Source: Siphonodentalium dalli
Taxonomy: Eukaryota > Mollusca > Scaphopoda > Gadilida > Siphonodentaliidae
Direction of reading: 5' to 3'
DNA length: 64,000 nt
Assembly (NCBI GenBank): GCA_032622095.1
Contig: CP136063.1
Coordinates: forward strand, 84,791,980-84,855,979
In this document: positions 34,163-45,954 of the stretch, in pieces
Layout: the number at the start of each line of letters is the position of its first letter
Numbering within the stretch: position 1 is the stretch's first letter
Program-made: the position numbers and the translations under genes
Notes under the pieces: generated by a model
Database searches by the model: none
What the model saw: the letters and a program-made list of their open reading frames with translations, nothing else
What the model was told of the DNA's origin: nothing

Positions 34163-34762
34163 TTAAAGGGGTACTGTACCCAAGATGTTGTTGTTGGTTT
34201 CTATAATCCCCGAGTCGGAGAATAAGGTAACAACTTTTCCATTTTTTGAAAGTCTGTTGAGTACGAAGTATTGTTACGGATGGCAAATTTACCGGAATGC
34301 AAAAATACAAATTGTCGTTGTCGAGTAATTTTTGTAAAGTTTTCAACCAAATGAATCAAATAAACATTATATTATATGCTTAGTAGTCCCATATACTCAT
34401 TTAAGTTAGTGTACCGTCACTAGTCAATGAGTGGCTTGGGTTTTCTCCCCGTATAAGCATAATGTTTCAAACGATCGTGTGTGCAATTGTTTTCCTAATC
34501 CAGTATCCCTCAATTATAATTTGATTACGTTTTGTACACGGAAATTCGAATTTTAAGAGACGCCATTTTATGGCTGGAGCCATAAAATCAATTTATATTA
34601 AATTATTAACTTTTAAATTATTAAATTTTAAGATAGCCTATTAACCTGAGCGTTTACAGAATACATCTTCGACTCAAATTACTTATATTTCTATATAGTA
34701 TCGATAATAGATCGTTGTTATCACCGGGAATTTATTGAAAATGGCGTACAGTACCCCTTTAA
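34163..34762 (+). mobile_element. TTAAAGGGGTACTGTACCC MITE, complete
   Basis: 600 bp, TTAAAGGGGTACTGTACCC on the left and GCGTACAGTACCCCTTTAA on the right, TTAA at both edges. Internal GTTGTTGTTGG, GTCTGTTGAGTACGAAGTAT and GAGTGGCTTGGG. A longer copy with a foldback insertion is at 55688-56563 and a left fragment at 30925-31095. Confidence 0.88.
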
Positions 34763-35045
34763 GGGTAGGACCACTCGGTCCTTCCGAGAATCCCGGGGTT
34801 ACCCCCCCCCCCCCAAACACTCCTTATATTAGCCAATGATAAATCCGTTTTGTTTTGCCTCATGGCCCCTCCGATACGAGGTTATGTCCACTTAGAATTT
34901 TTTCCCGCGGTTGTGTTTTTTCTCATACGAGGTTTGGAATTTATTTATATATTTTAAACTATAGAGACAAAGAACAGGTACGAGGTATTCATTCTGCGTG
35001 TACTAATTTTAAAATGTCGTACATGTATTATAACATAGATTTTGC
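34763..35045. other. Spacer with C homopolymer
   Basis: Contains a run of 14 C (about 34801-34814). No gene. Confidence 0.4.
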
Positions 35046-35495
35046 TTAAAGGTACTCAATCCGATAAAACTCCTCTCAATTACTATTTCAATGGCTTCGG
35101 GGGTCAAAAATATTTGATTCGAGTCGAGGAAGTCACCCATCAAAGCTCAGATTTGTTAGATATCGATTTTAGAAATCTATTATTTTTCATTATCGGGAAT
35201 ACTATCTGGCCCAGAACTCAGTCAAAATTGCGTTAAAATTACCACTTGATTTTAGAGTTATCCATCCTTGTCTGTTTGAATAGATTTGGAGTACGCATCC
35301 AGAGCATATTACGGCAGTTATTAGTACTCATCTCGAGAACATAACAAATTTCAAAAATCAATATCTAATAACTCTGAGCTTTGTTTGATGGGTTCCTCGA
35401 CTCGAATCAAATATTTTTTACCCCCAAAGCCAAAGAAATAGTAATATAGGACCCTCTGATCGGATTGTTGTTGTTGGAATCTGTTGAGATTATAA
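35046..35495. mobile_element. E1 foldback variant, copy 2
   Basis: TTAAAGGTACTCAATCCGAT start, then GGCTTCGGGGGTCAAAAATA. The opposite orientation ATTTTTTACCCCCAAAGCC appears at about 35415, followed by CTCTGATCGGATTGTTGTTG. Right terminus without a clear TTAA. Shares the central TAGTACTCATCTCGAGA with 28300-28713. Confidence 0.7.
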
Positions 35496-35582
35496 TCAAA
35501 GAAACGTTGAATACATCGGCAGACAAGTTATTCATAAGTCTCGGCTGTACAATTTACAAAATTGCCCATCCGAGGTCTTTTT

Positions 35583-35605
35583 GATTGATTGATTGATTGA
35601 TTGTT
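35583..35605. repeat. (GATT)n microsatellite
   Basis: Five GATT units after AGGTCTTTTT. A similar tract is at 45903-45924. Confidence 0.85.
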
Positions 35606-35889
35606 TGGAAGATCACCGACGATTTGTATTGTATTTGTAATTGTTATACATTTTGAAATATTGTAATCAAGAATTCCAGGAGCCAATGTATTGATTTTGT
35701 AATCAAATACTTTGGATATTTGGAGAATATTTTCAGATACTTATTGATTTCTTTTGATTACATCTTGCCAAATTATTCTAGATTATTTTTTTGTAGAAAG
35801 TTGAGATAAACCGTTATTTACATTGGCATTTGAATGAGGCAAATGGATAATATTGAGGTTGTTAGTATAGTTGTGCCAATATATTTTGT

Positions 35890-37060
35890 CAATGTCATTG
35901 TCCTATGTCCAACCAAATGATACCAGAACTTCCACGGGTTAATCGTGTTGAATATTTACAACTTATATTAAAGCAACTTGGCGGTTTGCGATCCAAAATA
36001 CACCTAATAATATCTGCTTTCCAATTTTGCATGGTAACTAAGTCGATAAATACTTGAACTACCTCTCTATAACGAGCATTATATGTCACAGAATGAAAGA
36101 CGCATTGAAGTCATACATATATAACGTTGAACATATGGGTTGCCAAATTGACATTTAATAAATAATTGAGCTTAAGCGCAACAAGGAATCTCTTATTGCG
36201 CTTAAGCGCAATAAGGGAAGATATAATTGTGCTTAAGCGCAATAAGGAAATTCCTTATTGCGCTTAAGCACAATAAGGAATATCCTATTGCGCTTAAAGG
36301 AATCTCTTAAATAAGGAATATTCTTATTGCGCTTAAGCGCAATTAGATTTTCCCTTATTACGCTTAAGTACCATAAGGGATTCCTTATTGCGCTTAAGCG
36401 CAATAAGGCATTCCTTTTTGTGCTTAAGCGCAATTACATCCTTATTGCGCTTAAGCGCAATTAATATCTCCATCAAGAGATCACCCCTCTGCAAATAGTA
36501 GAATTATCCTATAGTTTCTCCACCCATTGTTCCATGGACTACACAATTTGAATTATAGGGAGTTTATATAATGTGGCTAATTGCCCTTAAGCGCAATAAG
36601 GAATATTCCTTATTGCACTTAAGCGCAATTAGCTCTTATTGTGCGTAATCGCAATTAGAATATTCCATTTTGCGCTTAAGTGCAATACGAATATTCCTTA
36701 TTGCGCTTAAGTGCAATAAGAGATTCCTTATTGCGCTTAAGCGAAATAAGATTTTTCCTTATTGCGCTTAAGTGGAATTAGATCTTCCCTTATTGCGCTT
36801 AAGCGCAATAAGGGATTCCTTATTGCGCTTAAGCTCAATTATTTATTAAATGTCAATTTGGCATCCCATATTAACACGGTGTTTGGGTCCCAAAATAAAA
36901 AAACAGCCATTTGCACGGCATGGAACTAAAAAGAGCGTTCTGTGTTAGTCGATTCCTGATATGGTAGAAATAAAGAGCGTTTGTTTCACTTCTGTGTGAA
37001 AAATTAAAAAGTGTTGGAAAATGGCTGTCACCACAGGTCACCATGGCAAGTATTCAGTGT
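35890..37060. repeat. Host repeat containing the CTTAAG palindrome
   Basis: Left flank (GGTTTGCGATCCAAAATACA, AAGTCGATAAATACTTGAAC, to GTTGAACATATG) and right flank (GGGTCCCAAAATAAAAAAAC, ATTTGCACGGCATGGAAC, ATAAAGAGCGTTTGTTTCAC) together match 49560-49990. There the two flanks are separated by only about 30 bp, so 36133-36871 is extra here. Confidence 0.75.
36133..36871. mobile_element. Large palindrome built from TTGCGCTTAAGCGCAA hairpins
   Basis: Outer inverted repeats of about 45 bp: ATATGGGTTGCCAAATTGAC on the left mirrored by GTCAATTTGGCATCCCATAT on the right, continuing through CATTTAATAAATAATTGAGC. Inside are about 10 and 9 copies of a CTTAAG-centred hairpin (core TTGCGCTTAAGCGCAA with TTCCTTA or TAAGGAA arms). 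A 120-bp unrelated spacer (about 36465-36585) separates the two blocks. No coding capacity. Confidence 0.9.
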
Positions 37061-37180
37061 TCAGAGCACATGAGGCTGGTATATCAATATTGCGTGTATT
37101 TGTCAACCTATCTTATCCATCCTTCCTAATTACGTAAAAAATATTGGAAGCTCGAATGAGCCATTGTGCGCGTAAACACA

Positions 37181-38273
37181 TTAACTCTTTCACTGCCACC
37201 TAGCACCACAGTCGGATTCCCCACTGCCAAGCATACAATACATGTATCAATGTATAGAATACATTATGGGTGTATAATAAGTAACACAGGGTATCTCAAG
37301 TATCGCTTGGAATAATGTGTTGAAACTTCATATGTGACTAGACATAGGCATCGCAAGTTCATAACAACTCACGCCAACACCATAGAGGTCACGTGACCTT
37401 GGCTGCCATCTTGGTTTACACACTAATGACTGTCTTTGATGCCTATTCGTGCATATATGGGTATATATGGGTGCTATCGAAGCAGAAAATTGCCAGAAAT
37501 TGGTCATTCTCAACATTTATTTATCACGTTAGTTGTCATCTTTCAGGGGGGGGGGGGGGGACCCATACCCGTACAAAATGTGCTATATGTACCCAAATTT
37601 GAATAGGTCACGTGACCGTGGTGATTACCATGAACCTATGTGTGAGTGGTACACACATGTATAGGTGTGGGTATTGCATTAACATTTCAATATATCGTAA
37701 ATGTCTTACTTCTGTTGTTGGACCATATAGACATGTTGATATGTTGGAGCCACATAGGCAACCTCAAATTGGTCACGTGTCAGTGGTGGCCATCTCGGAT
37801 CTACATATAACACTAGTATGGCCGTATGTTTTGGGTATTTTCCGACTTCATCATGTTATAAGCATTTGATGAACATATCATATTGGATAGGTTGTTGTAT
37901 TTGAGTTTCCATTTTATATTATTGGTAAAAATGTGATAGCTAGAGATACACACGTGACATATGAAAAGACCACGTGACCATGACATCACCAAGTGCCCTT
38001 ATATAACGGTTCGCGTTATATAGTCCTATATACAGAGAATGCCTCTTATCTGCACAATCGCACATGTTTCCTGGTGTTATATAGTCTGGAACTTATAAAA
38101 ATGTCATGTATGTTCTCATCACTGGAACTCATATGCGTCATATTCACTGGATGGCCATATTTACACCACATGTACCCGTCCTGCTGTCAGCATGTACCCG
38201 ATTTCGACTCAAGTCGCTATCGGCAGTGTATGGGTAATTCGACTGTAGTCGCGATCGGCAGTGAAAGAGTTAA
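37181..38273 (+). mobile_element. 1.09-kb TTAA-bounded element with CTCTTTCACTGCC ends
   Basis: TTAACTCTTTCACTGCC on the left and GGCAGTGAAAGAGTTAA on the right, TTAA at both edges. The interior has four loosely repeated CACGTGAC-containing segments (about 37389, 37609, 37772 and 37974) and GGCCATCTCGGATCTACA-like words, so it is itself an eroded tandem array. Termini resemble 29464-29670 (CTTTCAGTGCC). No transposase frame. Confidence 0.85.
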
Positions 38274-38659
38274 ACAGGGCATGCGTTCTATTTTGATCAG
38301 GACCACATGTTAGTTTAAAGATACTCTATTCGATTTTTGCCAAATAATTCCGAATTTCCTGATGTTTCGCATACAGAGAAAAAGAAATGTGAAAAAATAC
38401 TTACAATCACCACCAGTTGTATGTCAGGGGCATCGCGAAAAGCCGAAAATCGACAAAATCATCCATAAGTGACACGTTGAAAACTATCATAATTGAGAAC
38501 GCTCTTTTTTTTTATATACGTCTACCGCTTTTGTATGGCGGAAGCATGTTATGTACTCTGAAAAAACCTTACACAAGTCATAACAATTTTCCAGCTGTTT
38601 TCAATTTTCGCCCGGATGTGGGACAAACGATCTTATATTGCTATCAGCCTTGATATATT

Positions 38660-38930
38660 TGATTGGGTCCGATCCACACTATCCAGTTCGGAACTTACCG
38701 ATACGGTCCACAATATACACTTCGGCACTTTCCGTTCCAGTCAACCCTCTCATGTTCAGAATTTTCCGGTCCGGTCCGCCAGCTCCAGTTTTGGTATTTT
38801 CGGTCCGGTCCACCCTCTCCAGTTTGGTACATTCTGTCCCGGTTCACCATCTCCATTGTTCAGTACTTTCCGGTCCGGTCTACCCTCTCCTCTCCGGTCC
38901 GGCACACTGTCTCCAACTCGGTATAATGTA
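38660..38930 (+). repeat. ~35-bp minisatellite, CGGTCCGGTCCACCCTCTCC
   Basis: TTCCGGTCCGGTCCGCC-like units at about 38701, 38730, 38766, 38801, 38834, 38871 and 38893, mostly 35-36 bp apart. Because the spacing is not a multiple of three, all three plus-strand frames stay open here and give spurious peptides of about 90-110 codons. Confidence 0.85.
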
Positions 38931-39364
38931 AAGCATATAACACATATATAGGTCGATATATTTCGTATATGTATCGATCTATCGTACCACACATTCCAAA
39001 GTACGTATATATACACAATCTGAAACTTCAGATGACATATAAAGAGTGTATTCTTGAAAATATGATTTTCTATTCATATGATTTTGCCGGAAATTTGGCT
39101 TAGAACATTTTGAGTAATTAATTAATCTCATTTACGACATCCACAATTAAGCACGATGCATCAGGAGAAGTTGCGAAATCAGCAATTTAATTCTCTCTCC
39201 AAGCGTTTATTCAGCTAACAAACGCAGCGTGTGATAAACTCTATCTTCATTTAAAAGAATGGTCGATGGTGGCTCATGTGTACACGTGACTATGCAAATA
39301 TCAAGTCTCGGAGGGGAGTATATGCCCATAAAATATGAATTGCCCTCAACGACACACAGCAAAC
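38931..39364. other. AT-rich spacer, no gene
   Basis: Nothing supported. Confidence 0.4.
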
Positions 39365-39680
39365 ATGATGTGCGATAGTTCCACGCCCCGCCTGTATAAT
39401 GTTTTGCTGTTTCTTAATTACAGTGGGCGCATGGGCGTTTTATTAATAGAATGGAATTTTTTTGACGGATTAAAAGTCGAACTGCGACCAGGAGGCCGAG
39501 TCCGGTAAAAGGTGTAGTTGGGAATTTCAATTTCAATTGTTATTATGATGCCAAGAAGTGCAAGGCGATTAATTCTATGAGTTGGTCATTCGTGAAACCA
39601 ATATATTTTATATTCTATAATTACAATCATGGGTAATATATGATCTTGAGCGCGTTACCATTTCTGACTATGGTGTTCTT
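39365..39680 (-). repeat. Dispersed repeat E4, internally deleted copy
   Basis: On the minus strand it reads TCAGAAATGGTAACGCGCTC, then CACGAATGACCAACTCA, then CCGGACTCGGCCTCC and TTCTATTAATAAAACGCCCA. This matches 33172-33290 and 33530-33620 with the middle missing; the TATA-like box is altered (TATTAATA). Confidence 0.7.
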
Positions 39681-39830
39681 GTTATTATATGTTTACTCTG
39701 GTTTATCAAGAATAGTCGTGAAGAGCGCTATCTTGGAGGGATATAACGCACTGGCAACTCTCAGGCTTGTCAGCCTTGTCGTCGCATGTATGTGTTAGAT
39801 TTATGATTATATGCGGAGTCACGACAGTAG

Positions 39831-40300
39831 TTAAAGGTACTCAATACGATTAAAGTGATGTGAAACACTCCGATAGGGTGATCAAATAGAAATGGAGGAT
39901 AATCTTGCTCAAAGTAGTTATATTTACGAATATTAATCAAAATTGACAATACACACACCGTCATTCTGATATATTAATCGAATTCAATGACTTTCGATGA
40001 TGAAATAATTTGTGTTTATTTATCGGCGATAGTTGCGTCCCGAATCCAGATGTAAATATTTACAATTGAGCGTAGTTCAGACGATGTTTTCTATGGAGGG
40101 GTATGGTCGATTTCTTTGAAATTTTCGCCATGTTAGTAGAATGCTATATTTCCCAGGTTGGAATAACGCCTGGGTGCTAACTTATCAGTTTCACGCAACA
40201 GAACAAGTGCATAGTATGTCTTTAAACACCCATAAATTACTATTTCTTTGGCTTCGGGGGTAAAAAATATTTGATTCTTAGTCGAGGAACCCACCCATCG
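39831..40300 (+). mobile_element. E1 MITE interrupted by an AGTGATGTG MITE
   Basis: TTAAAGGTACTCAATACGAT begins the E1 copy. It breaks at TTAA (39850) and resumes after TTAA (40222) with ACACCCATAAATTACTATTT and GGCTTCGGGGGTAAAAAATA, then is truncated near 40300. This directly shows the order of insertion. Confidence 0.85.
39850..40225 (+). mobile_element. AGTGATGTG MITE, complete, TTAA on both sides
   Basis: 376 bp, TTAAAGTGATGTGAAACACT to GCATAGTATGTCTTTAA. Inserted in E1. Because the flanking E1 halves are recognisable, TTAA is confirmed as the duplicated target rather than only a terminal motif. Confidence 0.88.
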
Positions 40301-40350
40301 GGCCGATTATTTTGTAAAATAACCACACCAACAAACCAGTAAAGCTACAA

Positions 40351-40835
40351 TTAAAGGCACACTTAATTTTCGAACCCCCAGATTACATCATATAAGATAT
40401 ATGCCATATTAATTATTATATACCATTTGAAATCGGAAGCTCCAAAACATTGTATTATCAACTTATCCGGTGTAATAAACTGTGGACATGTTGTTTTTGT
40501 TGAGTTGCCAATGCATTTTGTCATCTAGATTACAGTAAAAAGCAGTATTATTTTCAATGCAGGGGGGAATAATTATATATAGTAAAGATAGAGTTCTTCC
40601 CCTTCCATTGAAAAAGTTTGAATTCTGTTGCATTCTGGGAGCCAAAGGGGGGAAGTCATTCTATGATTTCAGCAGTTTTCTATTTCTCTGTGGGCATCTT
40701 CTGAGACACATATGTTTCAAATAGTGATGAATTGTAGTATTTTAATCATATTTTATGGCATAGATTGTTATTAAAACCGTATATCAAGTCACTATAAAAA
40801 AAAATCGGCGTCTCGAAAATTAAATGGGCCTTTAA
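40351..40835. mobile_element. TTAAAGGC..CTTAATTTTCGA MITE
   Basis: TTAAAGGCACACTTAATTTT on the left and AAAATTAAATGGGCCTTTAA on the right; TTAA at both edges, 485 bp. Only one copy noticed in the window. Confidence 0.75.
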
Positions 40836-40909
40836 CACAGGCTACTCTGACAGTTATGGCCTCCAGATACTTATTTAACCTGTGAAATCGCGTATAAAGC
40901 TACTGATAT

Positions 40910-41375
40910 CAAGCCTGGGTATATAGTACACATGTGCCTTCCATTTGCAGAATGAGGTTCCCAGAGTATGAAATTAGTGACGGTATCCCGCATAGCAGGT
41001 TAGCACAACCAAATTCACCATCTGAGGACCTCATTCTGCTTAGGCCTCATCTTCTCTGGAAAGTTTCTTTATTGCCAAATTTCTATATAAACTTCACATA
41101 GATTCTATTTCTTGTTTAGTTTAGTTTCTCTATATACTATATCCCCAAAGTAATAGCCGACACATTGCATAATCGAGGTTCCCAATCGGCTTACATCACA
41201 ATATTCCCAATTTTGAGAACTTCAATCTGATTCTGTGTCTCCTATAGCAGATGAGGCCATGCAGAATGAGGTCCCCAGTGGTGAATTTGGTGATGCTAGC
41301 CCGGGATAGCATCACTAAATTCACCCTCTTGTGACATCATTCCGCAAATGACAGGAACACTAAACTCAGACTTGA
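40910..41375. mobile_element. Two-hairpin MITE, copy c
   Basis: CAAGCCTGGG start and CTAAACTCAGACTTG end. Hairpins at about 40950-41040 and 41270-41345 with GAGGTCCCCAG-type arms. The centre (TAGGCCTCATCTTCT..ATATCCCC) is shared with copy a. Confidence 0.8.
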
Positions 41376-41515
41376 CTGACATGCATGTGTAACAGATTTA
41401 TAGTACTGATCCCTCAGTTAAAAGTTACAGTAGCGATATACACTATATACACTGGCAGTTATGTCCCGCAGATATATAGTTATTTTTTTTTATTTCTCAG
41501 CCCTCATATACCACT

Positions 41516-42640
41516 ATAGTACAGCGGCCAAACGTCAAAAGTGGTCGGGTACCCCTACCCACGGTAGAACAAGTTAAAACCAACTTTTTTTGAAGGAGAA
41601 ATATATACTGTAGACGAAAATCATAGTGAAAAATAACGGAATTGGTGGTGGCTATTCTCAAATCGACGATGAACGATACCCACCAGTGACTTTACCCAGA
41701 AATTAACGATTGTGGTAAAGTGAGCCCTGCGGCTAAGTCCTAAGTTATTAGCCCACATTGTAGGTCTTCAAATGACTACAGCATACCATATCTGTACCTG
41801 ATATGCAAGAAGTGTTGGTTAATTTAGATTTTCGTGCCATTTGGAGCCGAAACATTTAATTTTTGTTGAAAAATCGCTCTTTTTCAAAAATATTATATAT
41901 TTCGAACATTATCATTCAAACGGATATTACAATAATATTGAAATATTTAGTCCATATGGTGAAGTAGTTATCTGACAAGCATATGAAGAAAGAAGTTATC
42001 AACAATTTTGAACAGTTTGCGAGATATTGGATTTTAGCTACCCCTCCCCCAAACACGTTTTTGGTCGAAAAAAACAACATATTTTTGATAATGACATTAC
42101 AAACATTTTCGAATTGATCTGAATGGGACCCAATATGAATCTTGTACTGAAAGTGTTGTCCAGCGATGCCGTTTGGTCGATTACAGATGTGTTCAGGCGT
42201 GCAGACCCCCAGTTACAACAACAACAACAATTATTTTATTGATAACAGGTAAATTTGCATGCATTAACATCGATGTTAAGTACTAAAACCTTTGTTATAA
42301 ACAATAATTGACCAACTATGTAATTCATATGGCTCAGTAGTTATCTGGACACCACAAGTAGAAAGAATTTGACAGAAATTGTCTACGGTTTTCAAGATAT
42401 TGGAATTAGGTACCGCTCCCCCGGACGCGATTTGGTAGAAAAACTACATATTTATGATAACAACACAGACGTTTCTAAATTAATCTAATGAGCATCTAAT
42501 CATTATTCGTGTGATGAAAACCTGATCCGTAGACATCGCGAGCGTGGTTTTAGATGACCTCGGGTTTCCAACTAAACCCCCAGTTACAACAACAACAACA
42601 CAATATTTTATTTATGACATGTAATTTTATATTAACACAT
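41516..42640 (+). repeat. Left inverted arm of the giant element
   Basis: Outer block 41516-42235 ends CCCCCAGTTACAACAACAACAACA. A second, partly homologous inner block ends with the same CCCCCAGTTACAACAACAAC at about 42605. Confidence 0.85.
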
Positions 42641-45260
42641 ATCGACTTTGAGCAACTGAAGTATTTGTTCTAGACGACACATAATATAGGCTAACATAAT
42701 CATACAGAACAAAATCAGTGTTGCTCCCCAGTCCTATTAGACGTCCTGAGCACACCACGAACTGAAAAAATATGATCTCAATATTAAGAATCGTGTAATT
42801 ATAAAGGACAGTTACATAAGAAAATATACAATGTTTATGGATGGGTTTGTTCCCGAAACAGTGTGGCACTTTACTTGGCAAATGTGAAGGGCGAATTTGC
42901 TATATATTTTCGAGAACACTCTACCCAATTTAAAGACTTCAACGTAATACGAAATTAAGCTATATGATCTCTAATTCTCTATATTAACCGAGAGTGTGAC
43001 AGGAATGTAGTTCTATCAGAGAATACATAATTTGTATGGATGGGTTGTGCATGTGTCGCTTTACACACAGTGGCTGATAACTAAGAAAGACGAATTTGCT
43101 GTTTTAGGCCCCCCTACACAATTGAAGTGTTAAAGTTGAACAACTCACGAACTGAAATGATTGCTGTAAATATTAGCTGAGGATGTGGGTAAAAAATAGT
43201 AATATCGGGACGCATACATGATGTTGATGGATGGGTTGGTTGGATCCCGAAAGCCTTTATCACTTTACGAAAATCGGATGGCAAACTCCAAAGGCGAATA
43301 TTTGTTGTTTTGTGGGACCCCTTTATATGCCCATTTAAACTCTTGAACACACCAAGCGCTGAATATTCATGCTTTTATTATTAAATCACAGTGTGAACGA
43401 AAGGTAGTGATATCAGGGAATATGCATGTTATATGGGTAGATTGGTTCCCAAAATCATAGGGTACTTTACAAAAGGCGGCTGGCAATAACCAAAGCTGAA
43501 TATTTTCTTTAAGCACCCTACCCAATTAAAGTCTTAAAATGGATGTGCATGTTCTCAATATTAACTGGGGTGTGGACAAATGGTATGTAATTCAGGAAAT
43601 ATACCTCTTCAGTGCACGATGGGTGGGTTGGCTGGCTTCCCAATGCCTGGGGCACTTTACAAAAAGTGGCTAGCGAAGAGAAGGCGAAATCTCACTGTTT
43701 TGGGTACCCATAACCCTTCTAAACTCTTTAGCACACACTGAACCGAATCTATATGCTCTCATGTATTATTTACAATTTGGGTGGTTTTGTTCTCGAAATC
43801 ATGGAACACTTTACAAAAGGCGACTGGCAAATACGAAATGTAATGTTTTAGGCCACTCTACCCCATTTGCAGTCTTGGGACACACAATGGACCGAAAGGA
43901 TGTGCTTCCATTATTAACTGCGTGTGTTGAGAAATGGACGCTATATAAAGAGTATAGTATATCAGGGTCTTGAATGTCTGGGTTAGTTTACAAAAAGTTG
44001 TTGATGAAAGAGAAAGGCGAATACTCACTGTTTTGTGGGGGACCCCGTTAACCCATTTAATATCTTGATCAGAGCATGAACTGAAGTTATATTCTCTCAT
44101 ACTTAGCTGAGTGTGTGATCGAAAGGTATTGCTATCATGGAATTATTAATTGATATATGGGTGATTTGGTTCCCCCGAAATCCTGGAACACTTTACAAAA
44201 AGCGGCTGGCAAACAAGAAGGCGAATTTTCTTTGTCTTGAGGACCCCACTATCCAACTTGAAGTCTTAAAAAAATGATATGCACTCAATGTTAACTGAAG
44301 TTGTGGACAAATGGGATTATTATCTGGAAATACGAATCTGTTATGGATGAGATGCTTCCCGAAAGCCTGTGGCACTTTACAACAAGTGGTCAGCAAATGA
44401 AAGGGCTAAATTTTACTCTCAGGGGACTCCATCCCTATTTGAAGTCTTGAACACACCACTAGATCAAGGCATAAGCTATCCATATTACCCGAGATTGTGG
44501 CCGAATGGCTGTTCTGTCAGAAAAGATGCAATGGTCTCGCGAACACACCGTGGCACCTTACACAAAGCAGATGGCAAACGATGAAGGCGAATTATATGGG
44601 ACCCCTACCCCATGTAAACCATGAACCTACCGCGAACTGAATGGATGTGCCCTCAGGGTCAAAGGACGATCTGGACAAATGGCTATTCTATAAAGTAATA
44701 CACAAGTGTTATAGATGGGTTAATACCCGACAGTCAGGGACACTTTACAAAAAGCGACTGAAAAATGAATAATGCGATTTTTTAATGTTTGTATTACCCC
44801 CTTCCCAATTTTTAGACTAGAACACACCACGGACTGGAACGATATCATCATTGACTGCGTGTATGGACAATGGCGAGTTAATTGTACAAGGACGTACACA
44901 ATGTAAATAGATGGATTTAGATCTGAAAGAATGAGCACTTAACGAAAAGTGACTGGAAAATAAGAAAGGCAAAATTTTGAGGACCCCTACTGTATTTGAA
45001 GTCTTGGAAGACACCACATGGTGAAATGATATGACCCCAATATTAACTGAGGGATTGACCAAAGGTTAATTTTTATCAGAATATACATATGTGTTGGTTC
45101 CCGAAAGTCTGCATCATGTGGCACTCCACAACAAGCGGCTGGCAAATGTTCACTGTTGTATGTACCCCTACCCTATTTGAAGTCTTGAACAGATCATGTA
45201 CTGAAGGGATTATGAATTCAATATCAACATATATTATGGCCGAAACTATGCGATATATAA
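42640..45260 (+). repeat. ~190-bp degenerate tandem array, about 13 units
   Basis: The consensus carries GGTTCCCGAAAGCCTGTGGCACTTTACAAAA in pieces, GGCTGGCAAA, AAGGCGAAT, GGACCCCTACCCA, TTGAAGTCTTGAACACACC and ATATTAACTGAG. CACTTTAC-like sites fall near 42868, 43058, 43261, 43463, 43653, 43807, 43985, 44190, 44373, 44554, 44741, 44936 and 45121 (spacing 154-205, mostly 180-205). All small frames inside are repeat-derived. Confidence 0.85.
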
Positions 45261-45264
45261 GTAT

Positions 45265-45474
45265 GTGGTAGTTCTATCCGGAGGTAAACAATTTATCTGG
45301 GAGAGATTGTATGGGGAAAATTATGATGTAATCCAGTTGGAACTGATTGAATTCAATGATATACACATAGTTTCGTTGGAGCTGATTGGACGCAATGCAA
45401 CACATGCAGATAATGTTGTTTTCGTCATTGATACGCCCGTCGCCGTGAGATTGCAGACGATCTGGTGGTGGTAA
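45265..45474 (+). CDS. Unrecognised open frame inside the giant element
   Basis: A 69-codon frame just after the tandem array. It is Leu/Ile/Val-rich with an internal near-repeat (QLELIEF.. and SLELIGR..) and ends IWWW before TAA. It is not part of the 190-bp unit and has no second copy in the arms. It could be a captured exon or residue of an element-encoded gene; no domain recognised. Confidence 0.2.
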   Translation: MVVLSGGKQFIWERLYGENYDVIQLELIEFNDIHIVSLELIGRNATHADNVVFVIDTPVAVRLQTIWWW

Positions 45475-45839
45475 ATTTCGCGCTCAGCGGGGTTTTAATG
45501 CTTTTCACGAAGTTTTAACAAATGGCAGCGTTATGGAAATCGCTTTGTTTTCGAGATTAATGTCTGAACCCCATCAACTATTTTAATATTTTCGCGATGA
45601 CTGAGTTACTCTACATAAAAAGAGTATTTCTGATAAAATTACATTCAGTATGGCGCATAGAAGTTCAGTCTTAGGACCACTGTATTCCAAAAAGTAATGA
45701 TATGCTTTTTCTATTTGCCACAATGACAGAGAGGGGACGTTTTAATGTGATTACTCAATTGGCCATAACTTCAAACTACTGCATTTCTATCTTAAACGAG
45801 AATGGAGTACTTGTGCATTTATACGTCAGACATGCTGGG

Positions 45840-45924
45840 TTCCCTTCCCCTGTCCAATTATTATAATCTCTGTATACCATTATTGTTTTTTGGAGAATAA
45901 ACTATTGATTGATTGATTGATTGA
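45840..45924 (+). repeat. LINE/SINE-like 3' tail with (TTGA)n
   Basis: TTATTATAATCTCTGTATAC, then TTTTTTGGAGAATAAACTA, then five TTGA/GATT repeats. The layout matches 3' ends of L2/CR1-like or RTE-like elements, here inserted or captured inside the giant element. Confidence 0.4.
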
Positions 45925-45954
45925 TATGCGACACTTACTGTGTGCAATAGCAAA

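Noticed and set aside
36171-36842. CRISPR-like array of regularly repeated palindromes
   Set aside because: Eukaryotic context, no uniform repeat-spacer alternation, spacers are themselves copies of the hairpin arms, and no cas genes are present.
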